Source: Sphingopyxis sp. H115
GTDB lineage: Bacteria; Pseudomonadota; Alphaproteobacteria; Sphingomonadales; Sphingomonadaceae
Direction: 5' to 3'
DNA length: 64,000 nt
Assembly: GCF_001468465.1 (NCBI RefSeq)
Contig: NZ_LNSA01000001.1
Span: 1-64,000, forward strand
Numbering within the stretch: the first letter of the stretch is position 1; each line of letters begins with the position of its first letter. Both the position numbers and the translations under genes were made by a program. Shown one piece after another: positions 52,361 through 62,977 of this stretch. The notes beneath the pieces were generated by a model. The model searched no databases, had not been told where the DNA came from, and worked only from the letters and a program-made list of their open reading frames with translations.

Positions 52361-52389
52361 TTGCGACACGCGCCGCGCTGGCCTAAAGC
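52361..52389 (+). promoter_or_regulatory. Possible promoter of the nuo operon
   Basis: TTGCGA at 52361-52366 and TAAAGC at 52384-52389 are spaced 17 bases and lie 54 bases before nuoA. They are modest matches to sigma-70-type elements. The assignment is weak. Confidence 0.3.
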
Positions 52390-52442
52390 GCCCCCGATAA
52401 ACAGGTGCGCGACACCCTAAAACAACAGAACTGCGAGCTCCC

Positions 52443-52817
52443 ATGGTCGATCTGACGCAATATTTGCCGATTCTGATCTTTCTGGTCATCGCCCTCGGCC
52501 TGTCCTCCGCCTTCGTGTTCCTTCCGATGGGCGTCGCCCGGCTGACCGGGGCGCACAAGCCCGATCCGGCTAAGCTGACCGAATATGAATGCGGCTTTCC
52601 CGCCTTTGAAGATGCGCGCAGCCAGTTCGACGTGCGTTTCTACCTCGTCGCCATCCTTTTCATCATCTTCGACCTCGAAGCGGCCTTCCTCTTTCCTTGG
52701 GCGGTGAGCCTTGAGGAAATCGGCTGGGCCGGCTGGGCGACGATGATGATTTTCCTCGCCGAACTCACGCTCGGCCTTGTGTACGCGTGGAAAAAAGGCG
52801 CGTTGGATTGGGAATGA
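52443..52817 (+). CDS. nuoA: NADH-quinone oxidoreductase subunit A
   Basis: The 124-residue membrane subunit has the usual three helices (first at [19 protein letters not shown]), the conserved loop [20 protein letters not shown] and [13 protein letters not shown]. It begins an operon in which each gene overlaps or abuts the next. Its stop overlaps the nuoB start (ATGA). Confidence 0.96.
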   Translation: MVDLTQYLPILIFLVIALGLSSAFVFLPMGVARLTGAHKPDPAKLTEYECGFPAFEDARSQFDVRFYLVAILFIIFDLEAAFLFPWAVSLEEIGWAGWATMMIFLAELTLGLVYAWKKGALDWE

Positions 52818-53368
52818 GCACTTCCAGCATCATCATGCCCGGCCAGATGCCGGTCGCCCCCGGTACGAACCCCGATCAGGGTTTCTTCGACGATCTCAAC
52901 TCGGAGGTCGGCGACAAGGGCTTTCTCGTCACCTCGACCGAGGATTTGTTCAACTGGGCGCGCACGGGTTCGCTGTGGTGGATGACCTTCGGTCTGGCGT
53001 GCTGCGCGGTCGAGATGATCCACGTCAATATGCCGCGTTATGACATGGAGCGTTTCGGCGCCGCGCCGCGCGCATCGCCGCGTCAGTCGGACGTGATGAT
53101 CGTCGCGGGCACGCTGTGCAACAAGATGGCGCCCGCGCTGCGCCGCGTGTACGATCAGATGTCGAACCCGAAATATGTCATCTCGATGGGCAGCTGCGCC
53201 AATGGCGGCGGCTATTATCACTATAGCTATTCGGTGGTGCGCGGCTGCGATCGCATCGTGCCGGTCGACATCTATGTTCCCGGCTGTCCGCCGACCGCTG
53301 AAGCGCTGCTTTACGGCGTGATGCAGTTGCAGCGGAAAATCCGCCGCACCGGGACGATCGAACGCTGA
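52814..53368 (+). CDS. nuoB: NADH-quinone oxidoreductase subunit B
   Basis: The 184-residue subunit carries cluster N2 near quinone. Ligand cysteines are in [44 protein letters not shown] and [14 protein letters not shown]. The ATGA overlap with nuoA sets the start. Canonical. Confidence 0.97.
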   Translation: MSTSSIIMPGQMPVAPGTNPDQGFFDDLNSEVGDKGFLVTSTEDLFNWARTGSLWWMTFGLACCAVEMIHVNMPRYDMERFGAAPRASPRQSDVMIVAGTLCNKMAPALRRVYDQMSNPKYVISMGSCANGGGYYHYSYSVVRGCDRIVPVDIYVPGCPPTAEALLYGVMQLQRKIRRTGTIER

Positions 53369-54285
53369 TGGCCCATTCCGCTCCCCTCGTCGCGCCGCTA
53401 CCCTCGCTTGCAGCCGCGCTCGAAAAGCTGCTCGGCAGCGATCTTCTCGCGCATGATTTCGCAGCCGACGAAGACAGCATCACCGTGGCGCGCGAAGCCG
53501 TTGCCGGGGTGATGGTCGCGCTGCGCGATAGCCTCGAATATCAGCAGTTGATGGAAATCGCCGGGGTGGACTATCCCGACCGCGCCGAACGTTTCGAGGT
53601 CGTCTATCATCTGCTCAGCGTGACGAAGAACCATCGTCTGCGCGTGCGTGTGTCGACCGACGAGGCGACGCCGGTGCCTAGCATCGTTCCCGTCTGGCCC
53701 GTCGCGGGCTGGCTCGAGCGCGAAGTATTCGACATGTATGGCGTGCTGTTCGCGGGCAATCCCGACCTGCGCCGCATCCTGACCGATTATGGTTTCCAGG
53801 GGCATCCGCAGCGCAAGGATTTCCCGCTGACCGGCTATATCGAGCTGCGTTATTCGGAAGAGGACAAGCGCGTCGTGTACGAGCCGGTCAAGCTCGCGCA
53901 GGATTTCCGGAATTTCGACTTCCTCAGCCCGTGGGAAGGCGCCGACTATGTGCTGCCGGGCGACGAAAAGGCCGGCGGGACAGGCGAGGCGCCGGGCAAG
54001 GGGGCGCCGACCCCGATGACGTCGAAAGAGGTCAAGGCGGCCGACGACAAAGCGAAGGCGTCGCCGCCGCCGACCCCCAAAACGACGGAGAAGCCCGCCG
54101 ACACGGGCGCGGGCAACAAGGCGAACAAGGAAGCGGCCAAGCCGAGCAAGGACGGTGCGAAGGCCAAGGCTGACGGCGAGTCCAAGACGGCTGCGACCAA
54201 GAAGGCTGAGAAAGCCGCGCCCAAGGCGAAAGCCCCGGCCAAGCCCCGCGCGCAGCGCAAGCCGAAAACAGGAGGTGACGCATGA
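53368..54285 (+). CDS. nuoC: NADH-quinone oxidoreductase subunit C with long Lys/Ala-rich tail
   Basis: The core (residues 1-197) is a normal Nuo[60 protein letters not shown] and a [13 protein letters not shown] end. An unusual tail of about 108 residues (198-305) follows, dominated by Lys, Ala, Pro and Glu ([20 protein letters not shown]), with no hydrophobic segment. Such tails occur in a few alphaproteobacteria. They could bind acidic partners or membrane lipid, but no function is known. It starts at the nuoB stop (TGATG). Confidence 0.93.
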   Translation: MAHSAPLVAPLPSLAAALEKLLGSDLLAHDFAADEDSITVAREAVAGVMVALRDSLEYQQLMEIAGVDYPDRAERFEVVYHLLSVTKNHRLRVRVSTDEATPVPSIVPVWPVAGWLEREVFDMYGVLFAGNPDLRRILTDYGFQGHPQRKDFPLTGYIELRYSEEDKRVVYEPVKLAQDFRNFDFLSPWEGADYVLPGDEKAGGTGEAPGKGAPTPMTSKEVKAADDKAKASPPPTPKTTEKPADTGAGNKANKEAAKPSKDGAKAKADGESKTAATKKAEKAAPKAKAPAKPRAQRKPKTGGDA

Positions 54286-55538
54286 CCGACGCTCCTCAGG
54301 TCAAGCACCACGGCAGCGATATGTTCGAAGGCTATCCGGTCGACACCGCCGATACCGCGGGCGATCAGGCGGTCACCAACTACACGATCAACTTCGGCCC
54401 GCAGCACCCTGCGGCGCACGGCGTTCTCCGCATGGTGATGGAACTCGACGGCGAGATCATCGAGCGCGTCGATCCGCACGTTGGGCTGCTGCACCGCGGC
54501 ACCGAAAAGCTGATCGAGTACAAGACCTATTTGCAGGCTTTGCCCTATTTCGACCGGCTCGACTATTGTTCGCCGCTCGGCATGGAGCACAGCTATGTCC
54601 TCGCGATCGAGAAGCTGCTCGACCTCGAAGTGCCCGAGCGCGCACAGTACCTCCGCACACTGTTCGCCGAGCTGACGCGCATCTGCAATCATATGCTCAA
54701 CATCGGGTCGCACGTCATGGACGTCGGTGCGATGACACCGAACCTGTGGGTGTTCGAACTGCGCGAGGATTGCCTCAACTTCTTCGAACGCGCGTCGGGC
54801 GCACGCATGCACTCGGCCTATTTCCGTCCGGGCGGCGTCCATCAGGATGTGCCGGAGCGGCTGCTCTACGACATCGGCGAATGGTGCGAAAAGCGGCTGC
54901 CGAAACTGTTCGGCGACGCGATGAGCCTGGTCATCGACAACCGCATCTTCAAGCAGCGCAACGTCGACATCGCGACGGTGAGCAAGGAAGACGCGCTGGC
55001 GTGGGGCTTCTCGGGCCCGATGATCCGCGGCAGCGGCATCGCATGGGATCTGCGCAAGTCGCAGCCTTACGATGCCTATGCGAAGATGGAGTTCGACATT
55101 CCCGTCGGCACGCGCGGCGACTGCTACGACCGGTTCATGGTCCGCGTGCAGGAAGTGTATCAGTCGGCGCGCATCATCCTGCAGTGCCTGCGCGACATGC
55201 CCACCGGCCCGATCGCGAGCCTCGACCGCAAGGTCGTGCCGCCGAAGCGCGGCGAGATGAAGCAGTCGATGGAATCGCTGATCCATCACTTCAAGCTCTA
55301 TACCGAGGGTTTCCACGTCCCCGCGGGCGAAGTCTATGTCGCGACCGAAAGCCCGAAGGGCGAATTCGGCGTCTATCTGGTCAGCGACGGCACCAACAAG
55401 CCGTACCGCTGCAAGATCCGCCCGACGGCGTTTTCGCACCTGCAGGCGATGGACATGATGTCGAAGGGCCATATGCTCGCCGACACCACCGCGATCATCG
55501 GCGCGATCGATGTTGTGTTCGGGGAGTGCGACCGGTGA
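54282..55538 (+). CDS. nuoD: NADH-quinone oxidoreductase subunit D
   Basis: The 418-residue subunit of the quinone site has [21 protein letters not shown] (shortened), [18 protein letters not shown], the [18 protein letters not shown] region, [16 protein letters not shown] and the C-terminal [20 protein letters not shown]. It overlaps the nuoC stop (ATGA) and is followed by a coupled unknown gene. Canonical in length and motifs. Confidence 0.97.
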   Translation: MTDAPQVKHHGSDMFEGYPVDTADTAGDQAVTNYTINFGPQHPAAHGVLRMVMELDGEIIERVDPHVGLLHRGTEKLIEYKTYLQALPYFDRLDYCSPLGMEHSYVLAIEKLLDLEVPERAQYLRTLFAELTRICNHMLNIGSHVMDVGAMTPNLWVFELREDCLNFFERASGARMHSAYFRPGGVHQDVPERLLYDIGEWCEKRLPKLFGDAMSLVIDNRIFKQRNVDIATVSKEDALAWGFSGPMIRGSGIAWDLRKSQPYDAYAKMEFDIPVGTRGDCYDRFMVRVQEVYQSARIILQCLRDMPTGPIASLDRKVVPPKRGEMKQSMESLIHHFKLYTEGFHVPAGEVYVATESPKGEFGVYLVSDGTNKPYRCKIRPTAFSHLQAMDMMSKGHMLADTTAIIGAIDVVFGECDR

Positions 55539-55975
55539 GGGCCGTGCCTATCGCTCTTTTTCTCGGGCTGGCGACTATAAGCTTCTCTGCAGCTGCCGAG
55601 GAAGTAACGGCGCCCAAGCCTTGGAACATGGTTTCGAGCTTCCTTGAAGTAGTCAAATCTGACCCTAGCAAGGCGTCTGAAATGGTGGCTGCTGGTCCAG
55701 CATTCAGTCTGGAATATGTCACTCATTTGGCACGCCACTGCTCGCATGGACCGGCGATGATCTCGCCACCCATAGGGGGCCTTACAGACCAGGGCTCGCA
55801 TATCCGTGTCCAGTGGACGTGTGAGTTGGCCGACGGAAACCAGACGGGAATATCTGGATTTGTGGTTAGCAACGGTAAAATCGTTCGGTTTTTTACAATG
55901 AAGCCTTTTCCCGAGATCGGATCTGTAGCGGACGATAATTCAGCCCAGGTCAAAGGAAACCGGAAGAATGGCTGA
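55535..55975 (+). CDS. Unknown exported protein inserted between nuoD and nuoE
   Basis: The GTG at 55535 overlaps the nuoD stop (GTGA) and gives 146 residues with a signal peptide ([18 protein letters not shown]). The mature part includes [50 protein letters not shown] and [16 protein letters not shown]. It is not a complex I subunit by any motif I recognise. Lower GC and a relaxed codon choice compared with the nuo genes suggest recent addition. Its stop overlaps nuoE by eight bases. Confidence 0.75.
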   Translation: MRAVPIALFLGLATISFSAAAEEVTAPKPWNMVSSFLEVVKSDPSKASEMVAAGPAFSLEYVTHLARHCSHGPAMISPPIGGLTDQGSHIRVQWTCELADGNQTGISGFVVSNGKIVRFFTMKPFPEIGSVADDNSAQVKGNRKNG

Positions 55976-56636
55976 CGCACCCCAAATTCCCGATGAAGCC
56001 GAAACCCGCGCGCGCTGGGGCGCTTTTGCGTGGACGGCCGAAAATGCCGAGAAGGCGAAGCAGGTCATCGCGCGCTATCCCGCGGGGCGTCAGCGCTCGG
56101 CGGTGATGCCGCTGCTCGACCTCGCGCAGCGCCAGGTCGGCGCCGAGACGCAGACGCAGGGCTGGCTGCCCGTGCCGGTGATCGAATATGTCGCCGCCGC
56201 GCTCGATATGCCGTTCATCCGCGCCTATGAGGTCGCGACCTTCTACACGATGTACAATCTCGTGCCCGTCGGCCGCTATCATGTACAGGTCTGCGGCACG
56301 ACGCCGTGCCTGCTGCGCGGGTCGGACGACGTGATGGCCGCGTGCAAGAACCGCGGGATGACCAAGGGCAAGACGACGCCCGACGGGCTGTTCACGCTGA
56401 CCGAGGTCGAGTGCATGGGCACCTGCACCAACGCGCCGATGGTCCAGATCAACGACGATAATTACGAAGATCTCGATTACGACAGCATGACGCGCATCCT
56501 CGACGCGCTCGCCGCCGGTGACACGCCGAAGGCGGGGACGCAGGTGCCGGGACGCCATACGAGCGAGCCCGAGGGCGGGCCGACGACGCTCAAAGAGATG
56601 GTGTCGTCGAACCATGATTACCGGAAGGACTGGTGA
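55968..56636 (+). CDS. nuoE: NADH-quinone oxidoreductase subunit E
   Basis: The 222-residue subunit holds a [2Fe-2S] cluster: ligand cysteines are in [12 protein letters not shown] and [11 protein letters not shown]-terminal [20 protein letters not shown] and [20 protein letters not shown] agree with the family. The C-terminal tail is about 40 residues longer than in E. coli. It overlaps the preceding inserted gene. Confidence 0.95.
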   Translation: MADAPQIPDEAETRARWGAFAWTAENAEKAKQVIARYPAGRQRSAVMPLLDLAQRQVGAETQTQGWLPVPVIEYVAAALDMPFIRAYEVATFYTMYNLVPVGRYHVQVCGTTPCLLRGSDDVMAACKNRGMTKGKTTPDGLFTLTEVECMGTCTNAPMVQINDDNYEDLDYDSMTRILDALAAGDTPKAGTQVPGRHTSEPEGGPTTLKEMVSSNHDYRKDW

Positions 56637-56815
56637 TGGACTTGCAGAAAATCCTTCACCTGATCGTCCTGATCGTCTTCGTGATGATCGCCTTCGTCGC
56701 GATCGCCTTTGTCATGAAGGTCGCGTTCAGCGTCCTGCACTTGGCGCTGGTGGTCGCGGTCATCCTCGCGCTCTATTTTGGCGCCGAGGCCCTGTTCGGA
56801 AAGGGGCGCCGCTGA
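56636..56815 (+). CDS. Unknown small membrane protein inserted between nuoE and nuoF
   Basis: The 59-residue protein ([20 protein letters not shown]...) is almost all hydrophobic, with two membrane helices, and ends in LFGKGRR. Its start overlaps the nuoE stop and its stop overlaps the nuoF start (TGATG at both sides), so it is built into the translation chain. No complex I subunit of this size with these features is known to me. Confidence 0.72.
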   Translation: MDLQKILHLIVLIVFVMIAFVAIAFVMKVAFSVLHLALVVAVILALYFGAEALFGKGRR

Positions 56816-58104
56816 TGCTCGCCGACAAGGACCGCATTTTCACCAATCTCTACGGGTTCCAGCCGTGGAACCTCAAATCCGCGCAGGCGCGCGGCGATTG
56901 GGACAAGACCAAGGATCTGATGAGCCGCGGCCAGGACGCGATCATCGAGGAGATCAAGGCGTCGGGGCTGCGCGGCCGCGGCGGCGCGGGCTTCCCGACC
57001 GGGCTCAAATGGTCGTTCATGCCCAAGGAACCGCGCGCCGACCGCCCGAGCTTCCTCGTCATCAATGCCGACGAATCCGAGCCGGGATCTTGCAAGGACC
57101 GCGAGATCATCCGTCACGATCCGCACAAGCTGATCGAGGGCGCGCTGATCGCGGGCTATGCGATGCGCGCGCGCGCGGCGTACATCTACATCCGCGGCGA
57201 GTTCATCCGCGAGGCCGAGACGTTGTTCGCCGCAGTGCAGGAGGCGTATGACGCCGGCCTGCTCGGCAAGAATGCAGCCAAGTCGGGTTACGACTTCGAT
57301 GTTTTCGTCCACCGCGGCGCGGGCGCCTACATCTGCGGCGAAGAAACCGCGATGATCGAAAGCCTTGAAGGCAAAAAGGGCCAGCCGCGCCTGAAACCGC
57401 CGTTCCCGGCGGGTGCGGGCCTTTATGGCTGCCCGACGACGGTGAACAATGTCGAGAGCATCGCGGTCGTCCCGACGATCCTGCGGCGTGGCGCAACCTG
57501 GTTCGCGAGCTTCGGGCGCGAGAATAACAAGGGCACCAAGCTCTTCCAGATCAGCGGCCATGTGAACAAGCCGTGCGTCGTCGAGGAAGAAATGGGCATC
57601 ACCTTCCGCGAGCTGATCGACAAGCATTGCGGCGGCATTCGCGGCGGCTGGGACAATCTGCTCGCGGTAATCCCCGGCGGCTCGTCAGTTCCGCTCGTCC
57701 CCGCAGCCGAAATCATGGACGCGCCGATGGACTTCGACGGGCTGAAAGCCGTCGGATCGGGCCTCGGCACCGCCGCTGCGATCGTGATGGACAAGTCGAC
57801 CGACGTCGTCCAGGCGATCAGCCGCATCAGCTATTTCTACAAGCATGAAAGCTGCGGCCAGTGCACCCCGTGCCGCGAAGGCACCGGCTGGATGTGGCGC
57901 GTGATGGAACGCCTGCGCACCGGCGACGCCGACATCAGCGAGATCGACACGCTGTTCGATGTCACCAAGCAGGTCGAAGGTCACACCATCTGCGCATTGG
58001 GCGACGCCGCCGCGTGGCCGATCCAGGGCCTGATCAAGCATTTCCGTCCCGAAATCGAGCGCCGTATCCGCGAGAACGGCGGCGCGCTGGAGGCGGCGGA
58101 GTGA
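56815..58104 (+). CDS. nuoF: NADH-quinone oxidoreductase subunit F
   Basis: The 429-residue NADH-binding subunit has [53 protein letters not shown] and the N3 cluster [16 protein letters not shown] with a distal [13 protein letters not shown]. Start and stop overlap the neighbouring small genes by one base each. Canonical. Confidence 0.97.
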   Translation: MLADKDRIFTNLYGFQPWNLKSAQARGDWDKTKDLMSRGQDAIIEEIKASGLRGRGGAGFPTGLKWSFMPKEPRADRPSFLVINADESEPGSCKDREIIRHDPHKLIEGALIAGYAMRARAAYIYIRGEFIREAETLFAAVQEAYDAGLLGKNAAKSGYDFDVFVHRGAGAYICGEETAMIESLEGKKGQPRLKPPFPAGAGLYGCPTTVNNVESIAVVPTILRRGATWFASFGRENNKGTKLFQISGHVNKPCVVEEEMGITFRELIDKHCGGIRGGWDNLLAVIPGGSSVPLVPAAEIMDAPMDFDGLKAVGSGLGTAAAIVMDKSTDVVQAISRISYFYKHESCGQCTPCREGTGWMWRVMERLRTGDADISEIDTLFDVTKQVEGHTICALGDAAAWPIQGLIKHFRPEIERRIRENGGALEAAE

Positions 58105-58454
58105 TGGCCGCGTCGCATAAACCGCAAGGGCAGGGCGTCATCTGGACGATCGGAGCATTACTGTCGCTCGCCATGGCCGTGTTAAGCGTGCAGCTTTATG
58201 ACCGGTTTCCGGGTTTTCAGTCCTATTTCTGCGGCACGTCGGCTCCCAGCGGCTGCATGGAATGGTCGCTCGTTCTGGCTGGCCCCCTCTATCTGGGAGT
58301 CTGGATTCTCTATATCGCTTTTCTTGTTTCGCTGACGATGCTGCCGCTCGCTGTGGCGGGCCTGTTTGTCTTGTGGAACAATCGCTCACAGAGGCCGAAG
58401 CCATCCGCGCTGGCGAACTCCGTGCGCAACGAGGATAGTCACTCCGATGCCTAA
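58104..58454 (+). CDS. Unknown membrane protein inserted between nuoF and nuoG
   Basis: The 116-residue protein has three probable membrane helices (VIWTIGALLSLAMAVLSV, WSLVLAGPLYLGVWILYIA and SLTMLPLAVAGLFVLW) and a periplasmic segment with two cysteines (YFCGTSAPSGCMEW). Its start overlaps the nuoF stop by one base and its stop overlaps nuoG by eight bases. It is not a recognised complex I subunit, and the Cys pair may form a disulfide. Confidence 0.72.
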   Translation: MAASHKPQGQGVIWTIGALLSLAMAVLSVQLYDRFPGFQSYFCGTSAPSGCMEWSLVLAGPLYLGVWILYIAFLVSLTMLPLAVAGLFVLWNNRSQRPKPSALANSVRNEDSHSDA

Positions 58455-60459
58455 AGTAACCGTAGATGGCGTAGAACTCGACGTCCCGCAGGGCGCAACC
58501 GTTCTGCAAGCGTGCGAGCTGGCGGGGAAGGAAATTCCACGTTTCTGCTACCACGAACGCCTGTCGATCGCCGGCAATTGCCGCATGTGCCTGGTCGAAG
58601 TGTCGCCCGGCCCGCCGAAGCCGCAGGCGTCGTGCGCGCTGCCGACCGCCGAGGGGCAGGTGATCAAGACCGACAGCCCGATGGTCAAGAAGGCGCGCGA
58701 AGGGGTGATGGAGTTCCTGCTCATCAACCACCCGCTCGACTGCCCGATCTGCGACCAGGGCGGCGAATGCGACCTGCAAGATCAGTCGGTGGCCTATGGC
58801 CGCGGCGCAACGCGCTATGACGAGAACAAGCGCGCGGTCACCGAAAAATATATGGGTCCCATCGTCAAGACCGTGATGACCCGCTGCATCCAGTGCACGC
58901 GCTGCGTCCGTTTTGCGGAGGAAGTCGCGGGGGTCGAGGATATCGGCGCTATTTATCGCGGCGAGAATATGCAGATCACGTCGTATCTGGAGCATGCGGT
59001 CGCGAGCGAGCTTTCGGGCAATATCGTCGACCTGTGCCCGGTCGGCGCGCTGACCAGCAAACCCTATGCGTTCGAAGCACGTCCGTGGGAGCTCACCAAG
59101 ACGCTCGGCATCGACATGATGGACGCGGTCGGCACCAACGTCCGCATCGACAGCCGCGGGCGGCAGGTTTTGCGCGTCCTGCCACGCGTCAACGACGACG
59201 TGAACGAAGAATGGGCGAACGACAAGACGCGCCACCATGTCGACGGCCTGACCCGTCGCCGTCTCGACCAGCCTTATGTGCGCGTGAACGGCGCACTCCA
59301 GCCCGCGAGCTGGGCCGAAGCTTTCGCGGCGATCAAGGCGGTGAACGCCGGTTCGTCGGTCGCGGCGATCGCGGGCGACCTTGCCGATTGCGAGACGATG
59401 TTCGCGGCGAAAGCGCTGGTGAATGCGCTCGGCGGCAATCTGCTCGAAGGGCGGCAGACCGGGCTCGACTATGACGTCACCAGCCTGTCGGCGGTCAATT
59501 TCAACACGACGATTGCCGAGGCCGAAAATGCCGACGTGATCCTGCTCGTCGGCACCAACCTGCGCTGGGAAGCGCCGCTGATCAACACGCGCGTCCGCAA
59601 GGCGGTGTGGAAGAAGGGCGCGAAGGTCTTTGCCATCGGCCCCGAAACCGACCTGACGTACAAGACCGAGTGGCTCGGCGACGACGCCTCGCTCGTTGCG
59701 AAGCTGCCGAAGCATGTCGCCGACGCGCTGAAGGGTGCGGAGCGGCCGATGCTGATCTTTGGCGGCGGCGCGCTCTCGGTGCCCGGCGTTCATGGCGCGG
59801 GGCTTGCGCTCGCCAAGTCGGTGAATGCGGTCAAGGACGGCTGGAACGGCTTCAACGTCGTGCATTTCTCGGCGGCGCGCATGGGCTCGCTGATGCTCGG
59901 CTATGGCCTGCCCGGCGGGATCAAGGATGTGATCGCGGCGAAGCCGAAGCTCGCCTTCTTCCTCGGCGCCGACGAAGTCGATTTCGCGGCGCTGCCCGAT
60001 ACGTTCAAGGTCTATGTCGGCCATCATGGCGACAAGGGCGCGCACGCCGCCGATGTCATCCTGCCGGCCGCGGCCTGGACCGAAAAGGACTTCACCACGG
60101 TCAATACCGAAGGCCGCGTCCAGCGCAGCGAAAAGGCGGTGTTCGCCCCCGGTGACGCGCGCGAGGACTGGAGCATTTTCCGTGCTCTGGCCGACGCGCT
60201 GGGCGTGAACGTCGGGTTCGACAGCTTCGACCAGTGCCGTGCGGCGATGGTCGCGGCGGTGCCGGCGCTGGGGGTCGAAGGTCTCGCCGACTATGGCTGG
60301 ACGGTGCCGAAGCTGCCCACCAAGCCTGAAGCGCGCGCGATCCCGTCGCCGATCAAGGATTTCTACCTCACCAACGCCATCTGCCGCGCGTCGCCGACGA
60401 TGCAGCGTTGCTCGGAAGAGCTGGTGCATGGTGTGGATTTTGCGGAGGCGGCGGAATGA
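58447..60459 (+). CDS. nuoG: NADH-quinone oxidoreductase subunit G
   Basis: The 670-residue iron-sulfur subunit starts PKVTVDGVELDVPQGATVL. It has the [2Fe-2S] and [4Fe-4S] ligands RFCYHERLSIAGNCRMCLVE, HPLDCPICDQGGECDLQD and RCIQCTRCVRFAEEVAG, then SGNIVDLCPVGALTSKP and a molybdopterin-enzyme-like C-terminal domain. It overlaps the inserted gene upstream, and its stop overlaps the next start (ATGA). Confidence 0.96.
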   Translation: MPKVTVDGVELDVPQGATVLQACELAGKEIPRFCYHERLSIAGNCRMCLVEVSPGPPKPQASCALPTAEGQVIKTDSPMVKKAREGVMEFLLINHPLDCPICDQGGECDLQDQSVAYGRGATRYDENKRAVTEKYMGPIVKTVMTRCIQCTRCVRFAEEVAGVEDIGAIYRGENMQITSYLEHAVASELSGNIVDLCPVGALTSKPYAFEARPWELTKTLGIDMMDAVGTNVRIDSRGRQVLRVLPRVNDDVNEEWANDKTRHHVDGLTRRRLDQPYVRVNGALQPASWAEAFAAIKAVNAGSSVAAIAGDLADCETMFAAKALVNALGGNLLEGRQTGLDYDVTSLSAVNFNTTIAEAENADVILLVGTNLRWEAPLINTRVRKAVWKKGAKVFAIGPETDLTYKTEWLGDDASLVAKLPKHVADALKGAERPMLIFGGGALSVPGVHGAGLALAKSVNAVKDGWNGFNVVHFSAARMGSLMLGYGLPGGIKDVIAAKPKLAFFLGADEVDFAALPDTFKVYVGHHGDKGAHAADVILPAAAWTEKDFTTVNTEGRVQRSEKAVFAPGDAREDWSIFRALADALGVNVGFDSFDQCRAAMVAAVPALGVEGLADYGWTVPKLPTKPEARAIPSPIKDFYLTNAICRASPTMQRCSEELVHGVDFAEAAE

Positions 60460-60734
60460 GTTTTTACGCCAAATCCATGCACAAGGGGTCACTGATCCTG
60501 TTCTGGGTGGCCATTATCGTTGCTGTGATGACCTTCGCTGGCGTGCTTGGCAGCCAGTGGGACATGGTGTCCAGTGGCGTCGCTTCGCCCTATGAATCAC
60601 ATAGTCCGAGCGCAATTTTGGTGGTGCTTACGGCGCTGGCGTCAGGCCTATCGTCGGCTGCTTGGCCTTTCTTCGGAGCGGCGCTGTTGTGGCTTCTCGA
60701 CGCTCGGCTACCAATTAGAGGAGCAGGGGAATGA
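60456..60734 (+). CDS. Unknown membrane protein inserted between nuoG and nuoH (first of two)
   Basis: The 92-residue protein has two membrane helices (LILFWVAIIVAVMTFAGVLG and LTALASGLSSAAWPFFGAAL) separated by a polar loop (WDMVSSGVASPYESHSPS), and ends [11 protein letters not shown]. It is ATGA-coupled to nuoG and to the next small gene. The family is unknown, with no complex I motif. Confidence 0.7.
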   Translation: MSFYAKSMHKGSLILFWVAIIVAVMTFAGVLGSQWDMVSSGVASPYESHSPSAILVVLTALASGLSSAAWPFFGAALLWLLDARLPIRGAGE

Positions 60735-60955
60735 CCCCGGTGCATGCAATCGCCAGCGTGCTGCTGGTCGGGATGGGCTATTCGGTGTGGCGCGGGTTCA
60801 ATCCGCGCGGCAAGTCGGACAAGCCCGGGCCGCATAACGGTTGGCGTAACCAGGAACATGCCGCGCGCTCGACGGTAAAAGCTGCCGTGCACGACGGCTG
60901 GACGGTTCCTCCCCATCAGTCGGATATCACCGATAACGGAGGGGACGGGAAATGA
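60731..60955 (+). CDS. Unknown small protein inserted between nuoG and nuoH (second of two)
   Basis: The 74-residue protein has one N-terminal hydrophobic segment ([17 protein letters not shown]) and a polar, Pro/Gly/Asn-rich rest ([20 protein letters not shown]). It is coupled by ATGA overlaps on both sides, ending in the nuoH start. It may be a small membrane-anchored peptide. The function is unknown. Confidence 0.65.
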   Translation: MTPVHAIASVLLVGMGYSVWRGFNPRGKSDKPGPHNGWRNQEHAARSTVKAAVHDGWTVPPHQSDITDNGGDGK

Positions 60956-62004
60956 CCGAGACCTTCATTTCCTGGGGTATGGACCCGAATTGGGCGTGGG
61001 GCGTCGCGATCATTGCGGGCATCCTGCTCATCGCGCTGCCGCTGATGCTCGCGGTCGCGATGATCATCTATGCCGATCGCAAGATCTGGGCGGCGATTGC
61101 GCTGCGTCGCGGCCCGAACGTCGTCGGTCCTTTCGGCCTGTTGCAGAGCTTCGCCGACGGGTTGAAGGTGTTCCTGCAGGAAACGATCATCCCGAGCGGC
61201 GCCAACAGGGGCCTGTTCCTGATCGCGCCGATCATCACCTTCACCGTCGCGCTGCTCGCCTGGGCGGTGATCCCGTTCAATTCGGGCGCGGTACTCGCCG
61301 ACATCAATGTCGGATTGCTCTACATCCTCGCGATCTCGTCGCTCGGCGTGTACGGCGTGATCCTGTCGGGCTGGGCATCGAACTCGAAATATCCCTTCTT
61401 TTCGGCGATGCGCGCGTCGGCGCAGATGATCTCCTATGAAGTCTCGATCGGCTTCATCCTGATCGGCGTCGTGCTGTTCGCCGACAGCTTCAACATGAAC
61501 GAGATCGTCAAGGCGCAGCAGGGCCATGGGCTCGGCATCGTCAATGCTTTCGGCTTCAACCTGCTGCTTTTCCCGCTCGCGGTGATGTTCCTGATCTCGT
61601 CGCTCGCCGAAACCGCGCGCGCGCCGTTCGATTTGACCGAAGCGGAATCGGAACTCGTCGCAGGTTATCAGACCGAATATTCGTCGATGAGCTTCGCGCT
61701 CTTCTGGCTCGGCGAATATGCCAATGTGCTGCTGATGTGTACGCTCAACGCCGTGCTCTTCTGGGGCGGCTGGCTGCCGCCGCTCAACATCGACCTGATC
61801 CCCTGGTTCGACATCCCGGGCATCGTCTGGCTCTTCGCGAAGATCCTCTTCTTCTTCTTCGTGTTCAGCTGGGTGAAGGCGACCGTCCCGCGCTACCGCT
61901 ATGACCAGCTGATGCGGCTGGGTTGGAAAATCTTCCTGCCGATATCGCTGATCTGGATCTTCCTGATCTCCGGCTATCTGATGCTGACGAGGTATGGAGC
62001 GTGA
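60952..62004 (+). CDS. nuoH: NADH-quinone oxidoreductase subunit H
   Basis: The 350-residue membrane subunit forms the junction at the quinone chamber. It has [59 protein letters not shown] and [18 protein letters not shown]. Its stop is overlapped by the GTG of the next inserted gene. Canonical. Confidence 0.97.
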   Translation: MTETFISWGMDPNWAWGVAIIAGILLIALPLMLAVAMIIYADRKIWAAIALRRGPNVVGPFGLLQSFADGLKVFLQETIIPSGANRGLFLIAPIITFTVALLAWAVIPFNSGAVLADINVGLLYILAISSLGVYGVILSGWASNSKYPFFSAMRASAQMISYEVSIGFILIGVVLFADSFNMNEIVKAQQGHGLGIVNAFGFNLLLFPLAVMFLISSLAETARAPFDLTEAESELVAGYQTEYSSMSFALFWLGEYANVLLMCTLNAVLFWGGWLPPLNIDLIPWFDIPGIVWLFAKILFFFFVFSWVKATVPRYRYDQLMRLGWKIFLPISLIWIFLISGYLMLTRYGA

Positions 62005-62486
62005 GCTGGCTCCCTATCATAGTTGCCGTGTTAAGTACGCAGGAGCCCGGACCAATGCGGGTGGTGCCTGAACCGCCGCTTGGCGAAGCTCGCCCGGCGA
62101 CGAGCTGGAGCTGCAATTTTTTCGACGCGACTGGTGAAAGCTTCACCGTTGAAGGTCGATTTCCCGAGGCCCCTGTCGGCTGGGATCCGTATACTGAGCT
62201 CGAGACTGTGGTGACGGGTCAGGCTCCTACAAATTTATTAGGTGCCAAGCGCGTTCGGCTGGCGAAGTCGGCACCAGAGGTGCGAGAATATTTGATGTAC
62301 GAAGTCACACCCGAAAGCGTACGATATGATTTCAATTTTCAGTTTGTCCGCGACGCTCGTAGTTTGGCCACTGTAACCCGCTACACGCCGCCATCGGGTG
62401 ACAAACTCGGTCAAATCGTGGCCTTCGCTACGGGGCACTGTCTCTCAAAATTTCACGCCGTCGGCGAAAAGGAAGCCGGGTCATGA
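62001..62486 (+). CDS. Unknown protein inserted between nuoH and nuoI
   Basis: The GTG at 62001 overlaps the nuoH stop (GTGA) and gives 161 residues. The N-terminus [16 protein letters not shown] is short and hydrophobic, perhaps a signal or anchor. The mature part includes [40 protein letters not shown] and [13 protein letters not shown]. The base composition is visibly less GC-rich than in the nuo genes. It is ATGA-coupled to nuoI. No family was recognised. Confidence 0.7.
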   Translation: MSWLPIIVAVLSTQEPGPMRVVPEPPLGEARPATSWSCNFFDATGESFTVEGRFPEAPVGWDPYTELETVVTGQAPTNLLGAKRVRLAKSAPEVREYLMYEVTPESVRYDFNFQFVRDARSLATVTRYTPPSGDKLGQIVAFATGHCLSKFHAVGEKEAGS

Positions 62487-62965
62487 TTGCCCATCTCGTC
62501 AAAAGCTTCACCTTGTGGGAATTCGTGAAGGCGCATGCCCTCACGCTGAAATATTTCTTCAAGCCCAAGGCGACGATCAACTATCCGTTTGAAAAGAACC
62601 CGCTCAGCCCGCGCTTCCGCGGCGAGCATGCGCTGCGTCGCTACCCGAACGGCGAGGAACGCTGCATCGCGTGCAAGCTGTGCGAAGCGGTGTGCCCGGC
62701 GCAGGCGATCACGATCGAGGCCGAACCGCGCGACGATGGGTCGCGCCGCACGACGCGCTACGACATCGACATGACCAAGTGCATCTATTGCGGTTTCTGT
62801 CAGGAAGCATGCCCGGTCGATGCGATCGTCGAGGGGCCGAACTTCGAATTCGCGACCGAAACGCGCGAGGAACTGCTCTATGACAAGGCCAAGCTGCTCG
62901 CCAATGGCGACAAATGGGAACGCGCGATCGCGGCGAATCTTGCCGCCGACGCGCCCTATCGATAA
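62483..62965 (+). CDS. nuoI: NADH-quinone oxidoreductase subunit I
   Basis: The 160-residue ferredoxin-type subunit carries two [4Fe-4S] motifs: [16 protein letters not shown] and [16 protein letters not shown]. The N-terminus ([20 protein letters not shown]) fits the family. Canonical. Confidence 0.97.
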   Translation: MIAHLVKSFTLWEFVKAHALTLKYFFKPKATINYPFEKNPLSPRFRGEHALRRYPNGEERCIACKLCEAVCPAQAITIEAEPRDDGSRRTTRYDIDMTKCIYCGFCQEACPVDAIVEGPNFEFATETREELLYDKAKLLANGDKWERAIAANLAADAPYR

Positions 62966-62977
62966 GGGCGCGCGCAC

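Noticed and set aside
54155-55534. Upstream part of the plus-strand frame that contains the inserted gene at 55535
   Set aside because: It lies out of frame inside nuoC and nuoD; only the portion after the GTG at 55535 has a signal peptide and protein-like composition.
58138-60492. 784-codon open frame on the minus strand
   Set aside because: It is antisense to nuoG, which has intact iron-sulfur motifs; the frame has no recognisable family and is very Arg/Asp-rich.
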